A stretch of DNA of 41,312 nucleotides from a virus, in IMG/VR virus record IMGVR_UViG_3300030382_003620, positions 1-41,312 of that record; one strand, given 5' to 3'. The stretch's first letter is position 1. The number at the start of each line of letters is the position of its first letter. Made by a program: the position numbers and the translations under genes. The notes beneath the pieces were generated by a model. The model did not search any database, was not told where the DNA came from, and saw only the letters and a program-made list of their open reading frames with translations. Below, piece by piece: positions 17,769-24,169 of the stretch.

Positions 17769-18373
17769 CGTACGGTCGTCTCCTCGATGGTCCTTGCTTC
17801 TCCATCGACGATCTTGTGGACTTCTCCGTCCTTATCCTTGTAGCTATCCCAGAGTGTGATATTGATCTGGACGGGTGGGGGAGCCGTTGCGGTAATGGCT
17901 GCCTGTCGGCTCCGTTCGTAGAGTCCGTGCAGTTGATAGGCCTTGTCAATGGCCTGCATCCGTACGGTTTCTGATTTCGCGTGGTTGATGAGTGACTGGT
18001 GGTTGACCAGTGCTTCGACCAAGATATCGGTTGACATACTGGCAAGGGCTTTTTCGCGCCACTCATCAGGTTTTTCGATAATATTTTTGAGTGCTTCGGG
18101 GAATCCATCGGTATGCCTGCGTTGATCTCCTGCCCATTTCTCCAATGTCTCGTCGGACACCTCTTCCATATGGCGTAATGTCCGTGCCATACGGTAGGCT
18201 TCCTTGCTACTTGATGTCTGGAGTCGGCAGAGAAGGAATGTTCGTTCAAGTTCCGAGAAGCTATCCCATCCGGGGAGGCCGGCTATCTCGTCGAGGACAG
18301 TTTCTTTTTGTATGGATTCCTGAATTTCTATCAGGTCTGCTGCGGGAACGACTTTTCTCTTTGGTCTTGGCAT
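17765..18373 (-). CDS. terS: Terminase small subunit, probable
   Basis: The start is set at ATG 18373 with GGAG seven bases upstream. A longer frame to 18514 would read through a hairpin and lacks a site. The 202-residue product has a basic N terminus (PRPKRKVVPAADL) and a helical body with a possible helix-turn-helix (ERTFLLCRLQTSSSKEAYRM). A C-terminal stretch QINITLWDSYKDKDGEVHKI could contact the large subunit. Assignment rests on position next to the large subunit plus this layout. It would recognise the packaging site. Confidence 0.75.
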   Translation of the reverse strand: MPRPKRKVVPAADLIEIQESIQKETVLDEIAGLPGWDSFSELERTFLLCRLQTSSSKEAYRMARTLRHMEEVSDETLEKWAGDQRRHTDGFPEALKNIIEKPDEWREKALASMSTDILVEALVNHQSLINHAKSETVRMQAIDKAYQLHGLYERSRQAAITATAPPPVQINITLWDSYKDKDGEVHKIVDGEARTIEETTVR

Positions 18374-18419
18374 CTTTTTCTCCGTATGGTAGGATCGGGT
18401 TGTCTGTTTTTCTTTACGA

Positions 18420-18452
18420 AAAGATCGCCGTCCCTTCCATGCGGCGGTCTTT
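18420..18452. other. Terminator-like hairpin upstream of terS
   Basis: Arms AAAGATCGCCG (18420-18430) and CGGCGGTCTTT (18442-18452) form an 11-bp stem with one mismatch. On the plus strand it is followed by TTTTTGTTTTC. On the minus strand it is followed by only a short T-run. It sits in the 95-base gap between the zinc-ribbon gene and terS. It may attenuate late transcription or block transcription entering from the plus strand. No plus-strand gene ends here. Confidence 0.4.
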
Positions 18453-18468
18453 TTGTTTTCTCTGTCCT

Positions 18469-18669
18469 TTAAATCGCAACCAGTTTCGATATTTTCGTCC
18501 CGCAGTCGGGGCACATTCCCTGTAATGCACGGCGTCCGTTCTTGAGAATCTTATCTTCGACAACGGTAAAGAGTTTGCTTGCTCGGCAGCGCAGGCAGTA
18601 GCCTTCAGATCGTGTTTTGGGGATGAGAAGATCGATTTGCTTCTGCATCCAGTTCCAGAATGGTGTCAT
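18469..18669 (-). CDS. Zinc-ribbon protein, DUF5679-like (66 aa)
   Basis: The core YCLRCRASK, then NGRRALQGMCPDCGTKISKL, carries two CxxC knuckles separated by the NGRxAxxGxCPxCGTK signature of the DUF5679 zinc-ribbon family. The first 20 residues are an added amphipathic segment (MTPFWNWMQKQIDLL). GGGAGAAAAAGT precedes the ATG. These ribbons are widespread in bacteria, archaea and phages with no settled function. Its place before the terminase genes may point to a packaging or late-regulation role. Confidence 0.8.
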   Translation of the reverse strand: MTPFWNWMQKQIDLLIPKTRSEGYCLRCRASKLFTVVEDKILKNGRRALQGMCPDCGTKISKLVAI

Positions 18670-18680
18670 ACTTTTTCTCC

Positions 18681-19733
18681 CTACGATGGTGGTGAGATGG
18701 ATACTTCCACGTTATCGACGTTACTGAACGTCTTATAGGTGGTTGTTCCTGTAATCTCAAAATCCTTGGCAGCAAAGCCGTCTCCATTTCCAACCTCTAG
18801 ATATGTTATGTCAAGTATGCCCGCCTTTATCCTGCTGAGAACACAGGGTCCGCCTTTTGTATAGAGGTTACTGAGATAGAGGACATCGACCTTTCCATTA
18901 ACCCCGGAATTTGGGGCGGTAATTTTAATCTGGTCGTAGAGTCCTCCTTTGGTTTCCATCTTATCTGCGCGGTTTCCCCCACCAATGCCTCGTGCGCGTG
19001 GTGTTCCCGGTATGGGAGCGATGCTCTGTCCGTCTGAGGCGTTGTACTTGACGTTGAGCGTATGTGCCTCGACGTTACTGACGGAGAATTTCGTACACCG
19101 CCAGCGGTCGACGATGAGATGTCCGACTTCGAGATAGGTTTCGGCGAAGACGGGATCGCTGGTTGCAGGAAGACCCCCAATGACGATGACATTTGTCTCT
19201 CCACTGGGAAGGGCTGACCCCGTGTAGGCGGTTCCGACGGTCACATCACTGATGGAAATTTCTCCCACGGGGACAGAACCGAGGTCGATCCTGAGCGTGT
19301 TGTCCTGATCGGACCACTCGATGGGCGTATCGGACGGAGCAGTGTAGATGCCCGCATCGCCCGCGGAAAAGCTCTTTCCTTCCAGCACTTCATTGACAAC
19401 AACACTGGATGTCACGGCTGTACTGGCGAAAAGCATCGTTCCTGCCATCTGTGGACTGAATCCCATCGCACGTAAGACGCTGTAGGGACTCTTCAGGATT
19501 TGGAAGATCCGTCGCCACTTCTCGGATTCTTCCTGTAAATAGGCAACCTTTGCAAGGAGCCAGTCACGGAATCGGACACTCTTCAAATAGATGTTTCGGG
19601 GTGTCCCCCAGATCACATGACCAAGAAAAACAAGGAAGCGAAACGGTGCAAGAAGCGCCAAACACAGAAAACGGATTCCCCAGACAAGCTCAGTGGTCCC
19701 ACCGATCCCGATCCGCAGACCCCGTTGCCACAT
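18681..19733 (-). CDS. Membrane-anchored beta-rich protein, 350 aa
   Basis: Residues about 1-45 hold one or two hydrophobic segments (WGIRFLCLALLAPFRFLVFL). Another hydrophobic helix lies near 95-115 (MAGTMLFASTAVTSSVVVNE). From about 120 on the protein is beta-rich and soluble (VPVGEISISDVTVGTAY, then TNVIVIGGLP). No family is recognised. The layout resembles a membrane-tethered or membrane-penetrating virion or lysis-associated protein. It follows the 52-aa membrane protein by three bases with only a weak ribosome site, so the two are probably coupled. Confidence 0.6.
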   Translation of the reverse strand: MWQRGLRIGIGGTTELVWGIRFLCLALLAPFRFLVFLGHVIWGTPRNIYLKSVRFRDWLLAKVAYLQEESEKWRRIFQILKSPYSVLRAMGFSPQMAGTMLFASTAVTSSVVVNEVLEGKSFSAGDAGIYTAPSDTPIEWSDQDNTLRIDLGSVPVGEISISDVTVGTAYTGSALPSGETNVIVIGGLPATSDPVFAETYLEVGHLIVDRWRCTKFSVSNVEAHTLNVKYNASDGQSIAPIPGTPRARGIGGGNRADKMETKGGLYDQIKITAPNSGVNGKVDVLYLSNLYTKGGPCVLSRIKAGILDITYLEVGNGDGFAAKDFEITGTTTYKTFSNVDNVEVSISPPS

Positions 19734-19736
19734 ACG

Positions 19737-19895
19737 TTACTCGCTTTCCAAGACCTTCATTCCCAGAGCAATGATCCCACTACTCGCCCCGGCTGCAATC
19801 TCAACGGCTTCATTCATGATGCCAATCACGCTGAGCCCACCCAGCACAATAATCGCAATAAAGATCTGAGGTCGAATCTTTGATATCCAGTTCAT
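19737..19895 (-). CDS. Small membrane protein, holin candidate (52 aa)
   Basis: ATG 19895 follows GAGAGGTGG. The product has one clear membrane helix (IFIAIIVLGGLSVIGIM, residues about 11-27), an Ala/Gly-rich second half (EIAAGASSGIIALGMKVL) and a charged end. It is the first gene of the minus-strand operon. Small proteins with one or two membrane helices in phage late operons are often holins or spanin partners, but no endolysin is recognisable nearby, so the lysis role is only a suggestion. Confidence 0.6.
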   Translation of the reverse strand: MNWISKIRPQIFIAIIVLGGLSVIGIMNEAVEIAAGASSGIIALGMKVLESE

Positions 19896-19986
19896 TCCCC
19901 ACCACCTCTCTTCCTTCCGCGTCCTATCCTATCACATACCGTCAAACGATTCCCCCCTCTCACACTCTCCCCCCATGTTTCATATA

Positions 19987-20015
19987 TATATATATATATG
20001 AATACACGGTTGCAA
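19987..20015 (-). promoter_or_regulatory. Candidate late promoter
   Basis: Reading the minus strand, TTGCAA (20015-20010) is followed after 17 bases by TATATA (19992-19987), about 90 bases upstream of the first late ATG. The -35 matches the sigma-70 consensus at four positions. The alternating TA tract gives several possible -10 registers. It overlaps the clustered TTGCA half-sites, so a regulator bound there would compete with polymerase. Confidence 0.35.
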
Positions 20016-20070
20016 TGTGGATGCAACATTTCACGTGTTGCAACAGTACAATGAAACATTGCATTGCAAC
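20009..20070. promoter_or_regulatory. Cluster of TTGCA/TGCAA half-sites (operator candidate)
   Basis: Within 62 bases lie GTTGCAATG (20009), TGCAACA (20022), TGTTGCA (20036) and CATTGCAAC (20062). They form two nested inverted repeats: GTTGCAATG with CATTGCAAC outside, and TGCAACA with TGTTGCA inside. A further ATTGCAT lies between the right-hand sites. Such spacing is typical of multi-site binding by a dimeric regulator. No repressor gene is evident, so the ligand is unknown. Confidence 0.5.
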
Positions 20071-20073
20071 TTC

Positions 20074-20082
20074 TGGTATACT
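20074..20082 (+). promoter_or_regulatory. Candidate extended -10 promoter
   Basis: TGG followed by TATACT (20077-20082) forms an extended -10 element without a good -35. A transcript starting near 20089 would run about 670 bases before the first early ATG, or stop at the hairpin at 20253-20268 as a short RNA of about 180 nt. Confidence 0.25.
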
Positions 20083-20252
20083 CGACTCCTACCAGTTGTG
20101 ACGCATCTGGTAAACCTCCTAGGATCACATCCCTTCCTATCTCCCGCCAAGACATGCATAGGCGATTAACACAAAGGGGTGTGATCCGACACACAAATCT
20201 TTCATAACGTAGTTAGCGCGTTCGCTACCTCATAGTACATACAGTATCGGCA

Positions 20253-20268
20253 AGGGCCGACCGGCCCT
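20253..20268 (+). terminator. Weak terminator-like hairpin
   Basis: AGGGCC and GGCCCT pair around a GACC loop, followed by GTTTGTGCTT. The stem is short but GC-rich and the T-run is interrupted. It could end a short leader RNA started at about 20089. Confidence 0.3.
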
Positions 20269-20314
20269 GTTTGTGCTTCGGTTGGATTTGGGAGTATATT
20301 TTTTATACGCAAAT

Positions 20315-20338
20315 CGAAGCGTAAATTAGTACGCTTCG
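20315..20338. repeat. Perfect 9-bp inverted repeat
   Basis: CGAAGCGTA (20315-20323) and TACGCTTCG (20330-20338) pair across a 6-base AT-rich loop. No T-run follows. It could be an operator or a structured leader element. Confidence 0.5.
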
Positions 20339-20436
20339 GTTAGCTTTCGGACATCCCCCAAATCGTACCCAAAAATCACCCGTTCGGCACCCCAAAAATT
20401 GGCTCGCGCGGGTGCGTGTTTTCAGGACATCACGAG

Positions 20437-20505
20437 GGTGATATTTATTAATAAATCACCACCCCAAAAACCCCAAAATCACCACCCCAAAATCCCCCAT
20501 TTTTT
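20437..20505. repeat. AT palindrome and C/A-rich repeats (origin or operator candidate)
   Basis: GGTGAT/ATCACC (20437-20442, 20455-20460) flanks the self-complementary TTTATTAATAAA (20444-20455). Directly after it, the words ATCACCACCCCAAAA and ACCCCAAAA recur in a strongly strand-biased tract to about 20505. A related ATCACC...CCCCAAAA stretch lies at 20376-20399. An AT-rich unwinding element next to short direct repeats resembles a replication origin, but a regulatory role is equally possible. Confidence 0.4.
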
Positions 20506-20618
20506 GTATGTCCTCTGGGGGGAGAATATATCAACCCCTTTTTATACCTACATATCACCACCCTCGCCTATCCTATACAAACTACCCGCCGCCGCGTAGT
20601 GTGTCGCGTAGTGTAAAT

Positions 20619-20638
20619 AGTGTGACACGTGCCACACT
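20619..20638. promoter_or_regulatory. CACGTG palindrome 1 (promoter-proximal)
   Basis: A shorter copy with core TGTGACACGTGCCACA, lacking the flanking AAAG/CTTT arms. It lies 30 bases upstream of the -35 box of the early promoter, the only copy placed to act on transcription initiation directly. Confidence 0.6.
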
Positions 20639-20666
20639 ATCAAAACCCGGATATCACCCCACATAC

Positions 20667-20695
20667 TTGACACCATGCACGGTAGGGTATATGCT
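20667..20695 (+). promoter_or_regulatory. Early promoter
   Basis: A perfect TTGACA (20667-20672) is followed after 17 bases by TATGCT (20690-20695), giving a start near 20702 and a leader of about 60 bases. It is the best sigma-70-type match seen in this control region and points into the plus-strand operon. Confidence 0.6.
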
Positions 20696-20760
20696 CCTTT
20701 GGAAGTCGCCGCCGTGGTGCACAAAATTTTAAGGGTGCGGCGACATAGAAAGTGGGAGAC

Positions 20761-21735
20761 ATGGAAGGGTTTTTGATGGTAGGAAATGAGAACGGAGAAA
20801 CGCAGCAGTTGGAAACGGAAAGCAGGCGAAACATGGACGCGGTATTGAATGCGACGAAGGTACCCACAAGAACACAGACTAAAAGACGCAAAACCAAAAG
20901 TTCAGGGAACATCACAAAGGCGACAAATTCGCTACCAGAGATTAAGACATACCCGGATGTCAAAACGTGGACGGGTACAGGTATAGAAGTACAGAGCCTG
21001 ACACCAATGATTAAAGAGATGGAATCAGTCATTGAATTTCTATCTAGGCTCAACGGTGGACTAGACGGTGTGAAAGTCGCATTGACCATACTTGAGCCGA
21101 AGCACCGTAGAACAAAAGACGGCGTGCAAAAACGACACGGGGAGGCCCGCATTATTGGGTGGACGAAAAAAGCAGGAACACCACCAAAGGGAATGCGGAA
21201 GGGCTCAACGACTGTGGAGGACACGACTGACCCACAATACAGGGACTCCTTTGATATCGTCCAGATAGGGATTTCAGGCGATGCGTTCGCTATGAGCTAC
21301 TGGGACGTCATAGAGACAGTAATCCACGAATTGGCTCACGTGCTCAACTTCGCTTTAGATGTCAAAGACACGGCGAAGTCTGGACAACATAACGCGAAAT
21401 TTGCCGCCGCCGCCCAAACACTTGGACTTGCACTTCCAAAGGGGAAGACCAAAGAAGACAAAAGAGCCGCGGAAAAAATAGGCGACTGCAAAATAACCGA
21501 CGACATCAAGAAGAAAATCAAAGCGAATGTGGCGATCAATTCAAAGGTTTTTGACAAGTTCCAAGGTGTTATCGCAAGCAATCAGAAAAAACCCCGCCGC
21601 CAAATAAACAACCGGCTCAACTGGGTTTGTCCGTCGGATAGCGAGAAAAACGACAATTGTGGCATGGTCACATCATACAAACAAGACTTAGACATCCTAT
21701 GCGGCGAGCACGGCGAAGCGTACCAAGTCAAATAA
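20761..21735 (+). CDS. SprT-like zinc metallopeptidase
   Basis: The first early gene. ATG 20761 is preferred, with GGGAG just upstream; a GTG at 20752 and an ATG at 20776 (behind GGAAGGG) are alternatives. The motif VIHELAHVLNF gives HExxH (His189, Glu190, His193), with a third His at 210 in GQHNAKF, followed by a LGL as in SprT/WLM-type proteases. The C terminus has Cys pairs (WVCPSDSEKNDNCGM and ILCGEHGEA) that probably form a zinc ribbon. The first 60 residues are basic. SprT-type enzymes act on DNA-bound proteins. In a phage this could remove host proteins from DNA, which is inference. Confidence 0.8.
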   Translation: MEGFLMVGNENGETQQLETESRRNMDAVLNATKVPTRTQTKRRKTKSSGNITKATNSLPEIKTYPDVKTWTGTGIEVQSLTPMIKEMESVIEFLSRLNGGLDGVKVALTILEPKHRRTKDGVQKRHGEARIIGWTKKAGTPPKGMRKGSTTVEDTTDPQYRDSFDIVQIGISGDAFAMSYWDVIETVIHELAHVLNFALDVKDTAKSGQHNAKFAAAAQTLGLALPKGKTKEDKRAAEKIGDCKITDDIKKKIKANVAINSKVFDKFQGVIASNQKKPRRQINNRLNWVCPSDSEKNDNCGMVTSYKQDLDILCGEHGEAYQVK

Positions 21736-21746
21736 CAACAAAAAAG

Positions 21747-21776
21747 GGGAAAGTGTGACACGTGCCACACTTTCCC
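21747..21776. promoter_or_regulatory. CACGTG palindrome 2
   Basis: A 30-base inverted repeat with one mismatched position (core TGTGACACGTGCCACA, arms GGGAAAG/CTTTCCC). It begins 11 bases after the protease stop. An RNA copy would fold into a 13-bp hairpin with one wobble (G-U or A-C) position. No T-run follows. Confidence 0.8.
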
Positions 21777-21828
21777 TCAATCAACACGGCGCGACATATG
21801 GACGCTGTGTGCATAGAAGGATACGAAA

Positions 21829-21963
21829 ATGGAAGACGATATCATTATGGACCAACTGACGGCGCTAGACGATACGTTGTGGCACGACAGAGACACACTC
21901 AATCGCGAAATTGCAGAGTATGCACAGATTGCAGACTATGACGCAATCATTGAGGAAGATTAA
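21829..21963 (+). CDS. Small acidic protein, 44 aa
   Basis: ATG 21829 follows GAAGGA at 7 bases. The product is strongly acidic and helical (MEDDIIMDQLTALDDTLWHD), ending AIIEED. Acidic small early proteins are common in phages as DNA mimics or host-protein inhibitors. Nothing more specific can be said. It ends 13 bases before the third palindrome. Confidence 0.55.
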   Translation: MEDDIIMDQLTALDDTLWHDRDTLNREIAEYAQIADYDAIIEED

Positions 21964-21976
21964 AAAATAACGGAGA

Positions 21977-22006
21977 GGGAAAGTGTGACACGTGCCACAC
22001 TTTCCC
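21977..22006. promoter_or_regulatory. CACGTG palindrome 3
   Basis: The same 30-base sequence as palindrome 2, with the same one-base asymmetry (GTGTGAC left, GCCACAC right). It lies 13 bases after the 44-aa gene. The 99 bases after it, up to 22105, hold no gene with a ribosome site, although one frame without a start codon reads protein-like (RPDETVWLTVETYNVG) and may be a gene remnant. Confidence 0.8.
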
Positions 22007-22105
22007 CCGCTCCCACAATTCGCCCTGATGAGACTGTGTGGCTCACGGTTGAAACGTACAACGTCGGCGATAGCCAAAAAGTTGGAGCAGAGAAAAGGAG
22101 CAGAC

Positions 22106-22273
22106 ATGGATACCTACACAGATTCCGGGGTGCAGGTGATGCGAAAAAGCACAGCAGGAAAGGAGGACATATTGCGGGCGATCAGTGCAGAACAGAGCCG
22201 CCATTACAGAGAAGCAATCAACCTATTTTGCAATCCCAACTGTCTCTCTACGGTGCAACAAAAGAACGGGTAA
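22106..22273 (+). CDS. Small unknown protein, 55 aa
   Basis: ATG 22106 is 5 bases after AAGGAG. The frame is open further upstream but without a start site. The product is mostly helical (KEDILRAISAEQSRHYREAI) and ends with a Cys pair (LFCNPNCLSTVQ). No family is recognised. It ends 16 bases before palindrome 4. Confidence 0.55.
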   Translation: MDTYTDSGVQVMRKSTAGKEDILRAISAEQSRHYREAINLFCNPNCLSTVQQKNG

Positions 22274-22289
22274 CACAGCCAACAAAAAC

Positions 22290-22317
22290 GGAAAGTGTGA
22301 CACGTGTCACACTTTCC
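22290..22317. promoter_or_regulatory. CACGTG palindrome 4 (perfect)
   Basis: A perfect 28-base palindrome (14-bp arms, core TGTGACACGTGTCACA). The next ribosome site (AGGAG) begins 11 bases after its end, so there is no room for a promoter between the palindrome and the following gene. Confidence 0.85.
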
Positions 22318-22339
22318 CAAAAGAAAAGGAGAATGAGAC

Positions 22340-22669
22340 ATGATAGGAACACATAAGACACGCGTAACACGTGACGGGTCAGATATAACCGTTCGCTATT
22401 GGGCGACAGATATTGTAACGGTTAGCTACGATTCAGTCAGGCTAGATACGGGCGGATACTTTACGCCCACAACGAAACGGAGAATGAATGAGGCGTCAGA
22501 GCATTTCGGGCTCGGTTTTCAGGTATACCAAAAAGACTTTCAATGGTACGCACGCCGTCCAAACGGAGACGTACTACCATTCCATGGAAACAGTCTGGAA
22601 ATAGAACGAGCAGGGGACAGTTGGATTGATCCACCAAAAGGACATTGGGCGCACAAACCACGTGCGTAA
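22340..22669 (+). CDS. Conserved small phage protein (TDxVTV...LxTGGxxTPTTKxRMN type), 109 aa
   Basis: The pattern YWATDIVTVSYDSVRLDTGG, then YFTPTTKRRMNEA, matches a widespread phage and plasmid family with sequences like TDVVT...LxTGGWRTxTTKxRxN, known mainly from actinobacterial and proteobacterial phages and without a known role. A second beta element VYQKDFQWYARRPNGDVLPF follows, as in that family. ATG 22340 has AGGAG upstream. The neighbour at 22741 belongs to another such family. Confidence 0.7.
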   Translation: MIGTHKTRVTRDGSDITVRYWATDIVTVSYDSVRLDTGGYFTPTTKRRMNEASEHFGLGFQVYQKDFQWYARRPNGDVLPFHGNSLEIERAGDSWIDPPKGHWAHKPRA

Positions 22670-22692
22670 AGCGGAAAAAGAAAAGCAGCAAC

Positions 22693-22720
22693 GGAAACTG
22701 TGGCACGTGCCACAGTTTCC
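22693..22720. promoter_or_regulatory. CACGTG palindrome 5 (compensatory variant)
   Basis: A perfect 28-base palindrome that differs from palindrome 4 by paired changes on both arms: CTGTGGCACGTGCCACAG in the centre in place of GTGTGACACGTGTCACAC. Every change on the left arm is matched on the right, so dyad symmetry itself has been kept. Confidence 0.85.
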
Positions 22721-22740
22721 ACAAAAGAAAAGGAGACACA

Positions 22741-23025
22741 ATGAGTGCAGTTATAGAAACAAAATATCTTGGGCCGACAGACTACAGGGGATCACGTATC
22801 AAGGCCCGTGTAGCGATTGGGAGGCCGTCGGACGGACACAGAGAAACAATCACAATACAGTATGACTACGAATTGAACGCAACAGACAATCACAGGAAAG
22901 TTGCGGAGATTCTCGGATCGAAAGTTTTCACCTACGCATATAAATTAGTCGGCGGGGAAACGGAACACGGTTATGTATGGGTGCTCGCATTTGATAATGG
23001 GAACTTTTCACGGAATGAAGAATAG
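22741..23025 (+). CDS. Conserved small phage protein (YxGPTxYRGSRI type), 94 aa
   Basis: The N-terminal motif TKYLGPTDYRGSRIKARV followed by a beta segment (ETITIQYDYELNATDNHRK) matches a small family frequent in phages and mobile elements (YxGPTNTRGSRI...VPYDHxL). Its role is unknown. It may bind nucleic acid given the conserved Arg/Gly. ATG 22741 follows AAAGGAG at 5 bases. Confidence 0.7.
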   Translation: MSAVIETKYLGPTDYRGSRIKARVAIGRPSDGHRETITIQYDYELNATDNHRKVAEILGSKVFTYAYKLVGGETEHGYVWVLAFDNGNFSRNEE

Positions 23026-23037
23026 AAAAGCAGCAAC

Positions 23038-23065
23038 GGAAAGTGTGACACGTGTCACACTTTCC
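23038..23065. promoter_or_regulatory. CACGTG palindrome 6 (perfect)
   Basis: A perfect 28-base copy identical to palindrome 4, starting 12 bases after the preceding stop and ending 22 bases before the next ATG. Confidence 0.85.
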
Positions 23066-23087
23066 AGAAGAGAAAAGGACAACGTAC

Positions 23088-23459
23088 ATGGAAGGTACAT
23101 GCAGCCACGGCAAGCGAGTTGAAAATTGCAAGGATAACGAAAGGATCAGGAAAAGGAACGACTCTATGCAGGAATGGTTGGAGAGTGAGAATACCGAAGC
23201 ATTGAACAAAGATCACGCGTTATTGATGGGTCTGCCTCCATTTCAGAAATATTCAATGACACTCGACGACGTACTAGGTGTTCATGTATCCAGAACGCAC
23301 CAACGGCTAGCCATACACGTAGCCAGATGCTTTCAGTGTGATGCAAACCGCGTGCTTCGAGATAATGGAATTGAGGACGATGCTAGACGTCACATGATTA
23401 TTAAAGATTCCATTGTCAAATGGTGGAATGCACGACAGGAATCAGCAGCGACCAAATAA
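23088..23459 (+). CDS. Unknown early protein, 123 aa
   Basis: ATG 23088 follows AAAAGGA; the frame stays open back into the palindrome, which is not coding. The N terminus has CSHGKRVENCKDNERIRKR, a Cys/His/Lys-rich start. The rest is helical with THQRLAIHVARCFQCDANRV (CFQC) and ends IVKWWNARQESAATK. A small zinc-binding protein is possible. No family is recognised. Confidence 0.6.
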   Translation: MEGTCSHGKRVENCKDNERIRKRNDSMQEWLESENTEALNKDHALLMGLPPFQKYSMTLDDVLGVHVSRTHQRLAIHVARCFQCDANRVLRDNGIEDDARRHMIIKDSIVKWWNARQESAATK

Positions 23460-23473
23460 CACAACACGTAGCA

Positions 23474-23491
23474 GGGGGCCACACGGCCCCC
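23474..23491 (+). other. GGGGGCC hairpin before the 203-aa gene, copy 1
   Basis: A perfect 7-bp GC stem (GGGGGCC/GGCCCCC) with an ACAC loop, ending 4 bases before the AAGGAG of the next gene. No T-run follows. The same hairpin with the same downstream AAGGAGACAGGCATG occurs at 24136-24153. Confidence 0.7.
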
Positions 23492-23506
23492 AATAAGGAG
23501 ACAGGC

Positions 23507-24118
23507 ATGACGAGCAAAAAACCAGATTCCGAATTCAAGTATCGCGTCGTATCAGGTGATGGTGGAAGACGCATTACGTGGCATGCATTGGAATGCAAGA
23601 CAGGGAAAAATGCCAAGCGTTCTGGAAGAACATCCAGAACGTACGAACCTTACTTAGAGCATGGTCTAAAACAGCATCACCTTGCGAAGTGCTGCCTTGG
23701 ACAAAAGGACGCGCAGAAAACGACGTCCCGGTCGTTCACAACACGACAGGCGAAGGCACTGTTCGCTATGGCCTTAAAGGCTGGACTGGATGCAGGTCGG
23801 GCAGCAACACCAACGCCAATGGTAGTCGGGACCCCGACCACGTTTCTAGGAAACGAACTCGACTACAGCAAGAAAACATACGAGGTTCCCGAAGGGCCGT
23901 GTGGATTTGCATGGATCAACATCCGACCCGGTAATAGCTCCATTGCACGGCAAGCCGTCAAGCTCGGCATCGGGGGCAAGTCGTATGAGGGTGGGATTGA
24001 TATCTGGGTTCACGACCACGGTCAATCACTGGATCGCAAGAGTCAACATGCCAAGGCATACACTGCCGTATTGCGAGAGCATGGAGTCAACGCATCATCA
24101 CGGTCACGACTCGACTAG
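23507..24118 (+). CDS. Conserved phage protein (GFAWINIRPGNS...SLD type), 203 aa
   Basis: ATG 23507 is 6 bases after AAGGAG. The N-terminal half is basic. The C-terminal half (about 130-203: GPCGFAWINIRPGNSSIARQ, GIGGKSYEGGIDIWVHDHG, then QSLDRKSQHAKAYTAVLREH and a SRLD end) matches a domain that recurs in phages and plasmids with the pattern GFAWVxIRPxxS...YxGGxxIWxxxxxQSLDxKxAxAxAFAxVLxxxGxxAxxxSRLD. Its activity is not established. The full-length protein adds a basic, possibly nucleic-acid-binding front. Confidence 0.7.
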   Translation: MTSKKPDSEFKYRVVSGDGGRRITWHALECKTGKNAKRSGRTSRTYEPYLEHGLKQHHLAKCCLGQKDAQKTTSRSFTTRQAKALFAMALKAGLDAGRAATPTPMVVGTPTTFLGNELDYSKKTYEVPEGPCGFAWINIRPGNSSIARQAVKLGIGGKSYEGGIDIWVHDHGQSLDRKSQHAKAYTAVLREHGVNASSRSRLD

Positions 24119-24135
24119 AAGCAGCCAAGCAGATC

Positions 24136-24153
24136 GGGGGCCACACGGCCCCC
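24136..24153 (+). other. GGGGGCC hairpin before the 59-aa gene, copy 2
   Basis: The same 18-base hairpin as at 23474, again directly before an AAGGAGACAGGCATG initiation site. The shared block suggests that hairpin and ribosome site travelled together as a module. Confidence 0.7.
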
Positions 24154-24169
24154 CAACAAGGAGACAGGC

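Larger units (their letters stand above)
19896..20760. promoter_or_regulatory. Divergent non-coding control region
   Basis: No convincing gene lies between the first late gene (19895, minus) and the first early gene (20761, plus). A minus-strand frame at 19892-20194 has no ribosome site and poor composition. The region holds, in order, a (TA)n run, clustered TTGCA half-sites, an extended -10 box, two hairpins, an AT-rich palindrome, a C/A-rich repeat block, the first gene-boundary palindrome and the early promoter. It probably separates early and late transcription and could include a replication origin. Individual elements are listed separately. Confidence 0.7.

Noticed and set aside
19892-20194. 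Minus-strand frame of 100 residues in the control region
   Set aside because: No ribosome site, it covers the (TA)n run as IYIYIYI, it overlaps the 52-aa gene, and it covers likely promoter and operator elements.
20100-20340. tRNA or riboswitch in the control region
   Set aside because: No cloverleaf with a GTTCRANNC-type T-loop and no known aptamer core could be found by eye.
20640-21224. Minus-strand open frame of 194 residues opposite the SprT-like gene
   Set aside because: The plus frame has a clear metalloprotease motif and the early promoter. The minus frame lacks a start site and is rich in shadow-type C/S/F/V runs.
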